In this document: piece after piece, positions 62,471-64,000 of the stretch
Layout: every line of letters starts with the position of its first letter
Position numbering within the stretch: the stretch's first letter is position 1
NCBI GenBank assembly: GCA_037190845.1
Contig: JBBCJI010000027.1
Location: 47,908 to 111,907, forward strand
Source: JBEBVQ01 sp037190845
GTDB lineage: Bacteria; Bacteroidota; Bacteroidia; Chitinophagales; Chitinophagaceae
Reading direction: 5' to 3'
DNA: 64,000 nt
Position numbers and translations under genes: made by a program
The notes under the pieces: model-generated
Told to the model about the DNA's origin: nothing
The model's input: only the letters and a program-made list of their open reading frames with translations
The model's database searches: none

Positions 62471-63235
62471 ATGATTAAAGCTGTTCTGGTTGAATGTAAT
62501 AGGGAACGTATCAGCACTGTAAATAACCTTGTAGCCGATTGGGATAATAAAATACAGGTTGTGGCAAGGTGCGGCAGCATGAAATCTGCGACACGGCTTA
62601 TCAACAAACACAGGCCGGACATTGTCTTCATCCATATTCATCCCGATACCGACATAAAGCTGGGTGTATTGAACAGGATAAACGTTACGCATACGGGTCT
62701 CATATTTGTTCTGATACAGGAGGACCGGCATGTCCAATACATTAATGCCTGCACTTTGCCCCGATCCATAGAGATCGGGGAGCTGAAAGAGCTGGTGGAG
62801 CGTCTTGAAGCAAAGACCCCGGGAGGCGACCGCAGCAAAACCAGGCAGGGGCAGGTGTGGATCAACGACAGCAAAAGCAACTGGATCCCTATTGACACGC
62901 AGAACATCGTTTACTGTACTTCTGACAACCAGTATACCCATTTCCACATCAAGGAAAACAATAAGAACAAGCTGCGGATGATGGCAGACCTCGGTATCAA
63001 GCCCGACAGGAAGGGGCTTGTCAAATGGACGTCCGCACGGGGTATCGGTGAATGGGAAGCGGTGCTGGAGCATTATGGTTTCTGCAGGATACACAACCGG
63101 ACCATTGTCAACCTGATCCACATATACAAATATACGCGGGACGGAAAGCATAAGCTGCTGCTCAGCACGGGAGATGTCCTGGACATTTCCAAAGAGAAAA
63201 AGAAGCGGTTTCTGGCGCTCTCCGGCCTGAGATGA
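62471..63235 (+). CDS. LytTR DNA-binding protein with degenerate receiver domain
   Basis: About 254 residues from the ATG at 62471; a TTG at 62384 also opens the frame, but the added segment is the terminator. The receiver-like half aligns with the intact neighbour but has lost every catalytic residue: Asp9 is Cys, Asp10 is Asn, the phospho-acceptor Asp55 is His (IVFIHIHPD), the Thr is Leu (FVLIQ) and the KP motif is LPRSIE. The LytTR domain is well preserved and roughly half identical to that of the neighbour (NIVYCTSDNQYTHFHIK, FCRIHNRTIVNLIHI, ISKEKKKRFLALSGLR). It should bind DNA without phosphorylation control. It is a duplicate of the upstream gene with its own promoter. Confidence 0.9.
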   Translation: MIKAVLVECNRERISTVNNLVADWDNKIQVVARCGSMKSATRLINKHRPDIVFIHIHPDTDIKLGVLNRINVTHTGLIFVLIQEDRHVQYINACTLPRSIEIGELKELVERLEAKTPGGDRSKTRQGQVWINDSKSNWIPIDTQNIVYCTSDNQYTHFHIKENNKNKLRMMADLGIKPDRKGLVKWTSARGIGEWEAVLEHYGFCRIHNRTIVNLIHIYKYTRDGKHKLLLSTGDVLDISKEKKKRFLALSGLR

Positions 63236-63318
63236 CAACTGAAATCCGGAGAAACTGACCGGAATCCGACATGATCGCCCGGAATCCAAACCATTCCTTC
63301 CAAGCTTTTATGTAGCTA

Positions 63319-63326
63319 TATATTTG
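63319..63326 (+). promoter_or_regulatory. -7 box (TATATTTG) for the PPC-domain protein
   Basis: Exact TAnnTTTG match, 123 bp upstream of the ATG at 63450. The gap 63236-63449 shows nothing else. Confidence 0.45.
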
Positions 63327-63449
63327 TGTTATAGTCCGCAATAAGTATATGGTTATTAAAATATAGGATGAGTGGATTTGCCTAATGTGTATCGACATGA
63401 TAACATAATGTATTATAATCAAGTTCCTAAGAATAAAGCTCAATAACAA

Positions 63450-64000
63450 ATGAAAAAACTGGTACTTTTTTTAGCAAGCCTGTTCATGGCAAACATGGCG
63501 ACATTCGCCCAGATCGATACGGAGCAGGGTAATAATAGTTTTGCAGGCGCCGATGTCCTGCCTGTCCCCGCTCTCAATAGTGCCACCATATCATACAGCG
63601 GCGACGAAGATTATTTCAAAGTTACGGTTCCCAGGTCCAGTGTACTGATTGCCGGGATACCCTTGAACAGTACCGGTATGGGGTATTGGATCAGGATATA
63701 TGGCGATGCTCCTTCGTACACCTTGCTTCATGAAGACTATAACTTTTCTAATCAACCGGTGTCACTCGAAACATTGGTACCTGCCGGAAATTACTTCATA
63801 AGAATCAGCCAGTATAGTGGTGCTAATAGCAGTGCAACGCCCTATACGCTCAATGTCAGCCTTGACACTACTGATCCTGGAGAGCTTAACCAGGATTTTA
63901 ATACAGCGTATGCGATTTCGGTTGATACCACCATCCAGGCAAAGATCAGGGGCTATAACAAAACTCATCCGGCGCAGTATGACGAAGATTATTTCAAAGT
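63450..64000 (+). CDS. Secreted protein with PPC-like repeats (C-terminal part outside window)
   Basis: The ATG at 63450 opens a frame that runs to the window edge (183 complete codons). A signal peptide (LVLFLASLFMANMATFAQ) is followed by two repeats of pre-peptidase C-terminal type: NSATISYSGDEDYFKVTVP and, about 120 residues later, TTIQAKIRGYNKTHPAQYDEDYFK; both have the D-x-DYF signature and are preceded by an alanine-rich A..V or A..I segment. PPC domains occur at the end of secreted hydrolases and as surface repeats. A T9SS signal may follow beyond the window. No catalytic domain has appeared yet. Confidence 0.85.
   Translation, partial: MKKLVLFLASLFMANMATFAQIDTEQGNNSFAGADVLPVPALNSATISYSGDEDYFKVTVPRSSVLIAGIPLNSTGMGYWIRIYGDAPSYTLLHEDYNFSNQPVSLETLVPAGNYFIRISQYSGANSSATPYTLNVSLDTTDPGELNQDFNTAYAISVDTTIQAKIRGYNKTHPAQYDEDYFK

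Overview
The window looks like chromosomal DNA of a Bacteroidota bacterium, most likely from the Chitinophagia. The evidence is five secreted proteins with type IX secretion (T9SS) C-terminal signals of types A and B, promoters with the Bacteroidota -7 box TAnnTTTG (a perfect TTTG-N19-TATCTTTG precedes a tRNA-Phe gene), no Shine-Dalgarno-led starts, and family members typical of the phylum (BT_3928-like DoxX protein, DUF1599, PadR-PspC pair, TPR and propeller histidine kinases). Genus cannot be fixed from this sequence alone.

Layout. 1-3.5 kb: a propeller-type sensor kinase and its LuxR-type response regulator (minus strand, regulator cut by the window edge). 3.6-6.4 kb: PadR-PspC pair, a miniature transposable element, a small hypothetical gene and an AraC regulator. 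6.5-12.5 kb: a 2013-residue alpha-2-macroglobulin-like protein with a CxEQ thioester. 12.8-18.3 kb: a lipoprotein, two tandem paralogous T9SS cargo proteins and a PAS-LuxR regulator. 18.4-18.8 kb: a second miniature element, with intact terminal repeats and an 8-bp target duplication. 18.9-24.5 kb: cysS, an MsbA-like ABC exporter, galE, an ICMT-like methyltransferase. 24.6-33.5 kb: Ser/Gly-rich lipoprotein, DASS transporter, GT9 glycosyltransferase with a large membrane protein, pdxH with an unlisted 44-residue membrane protein, and chrA. 33.5-45.1 kb: three large T9SS cargo proteins, a TPR kinase/LuxR regulator pair and an SCO protein. 45.2-49.7 kb: an NtrC-type regulator, a small secreted protein with a sigma-54-like promoter and a hybrid kinase with receiver and HPt domains. 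50-58.5 kb: argS, a frameshifted DUF4256 gene, ABC permease, BT_3928 family, DUF1599, folP, a GNAT-like protein and tRNA-Phe. 58.6-64 kb: a broken Fic gene, a LytS-type kinase with two LytTR regulators (the second with a dead receiver domain) and the start of a PPC-domain secreted protein.

How the parts fit. Most of the window is housekeeping (cysS, argS, galE, folP, pdxH, tRNA-Phe) mixed with signal transduction (four histidine kinases, seven DNA-binding regulators) and cell-surface export. The most coherent regulatory unit is 45.2-49.7 kb: a three-domain phosphorelay kinase, an NtrC activator and a small exported protein whose upstream region has a -24/-12 signature. The second unit is the LytS-LytTR-LytTR set. 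The non-coding DNA carries several repeat families: a miniature transposon family, 9-nt-phased ATGTG/CACAT dyads and REP-like hairpins. I found no CRISPR array, prophage, recognisable anti-phage operon or full transposase gene.
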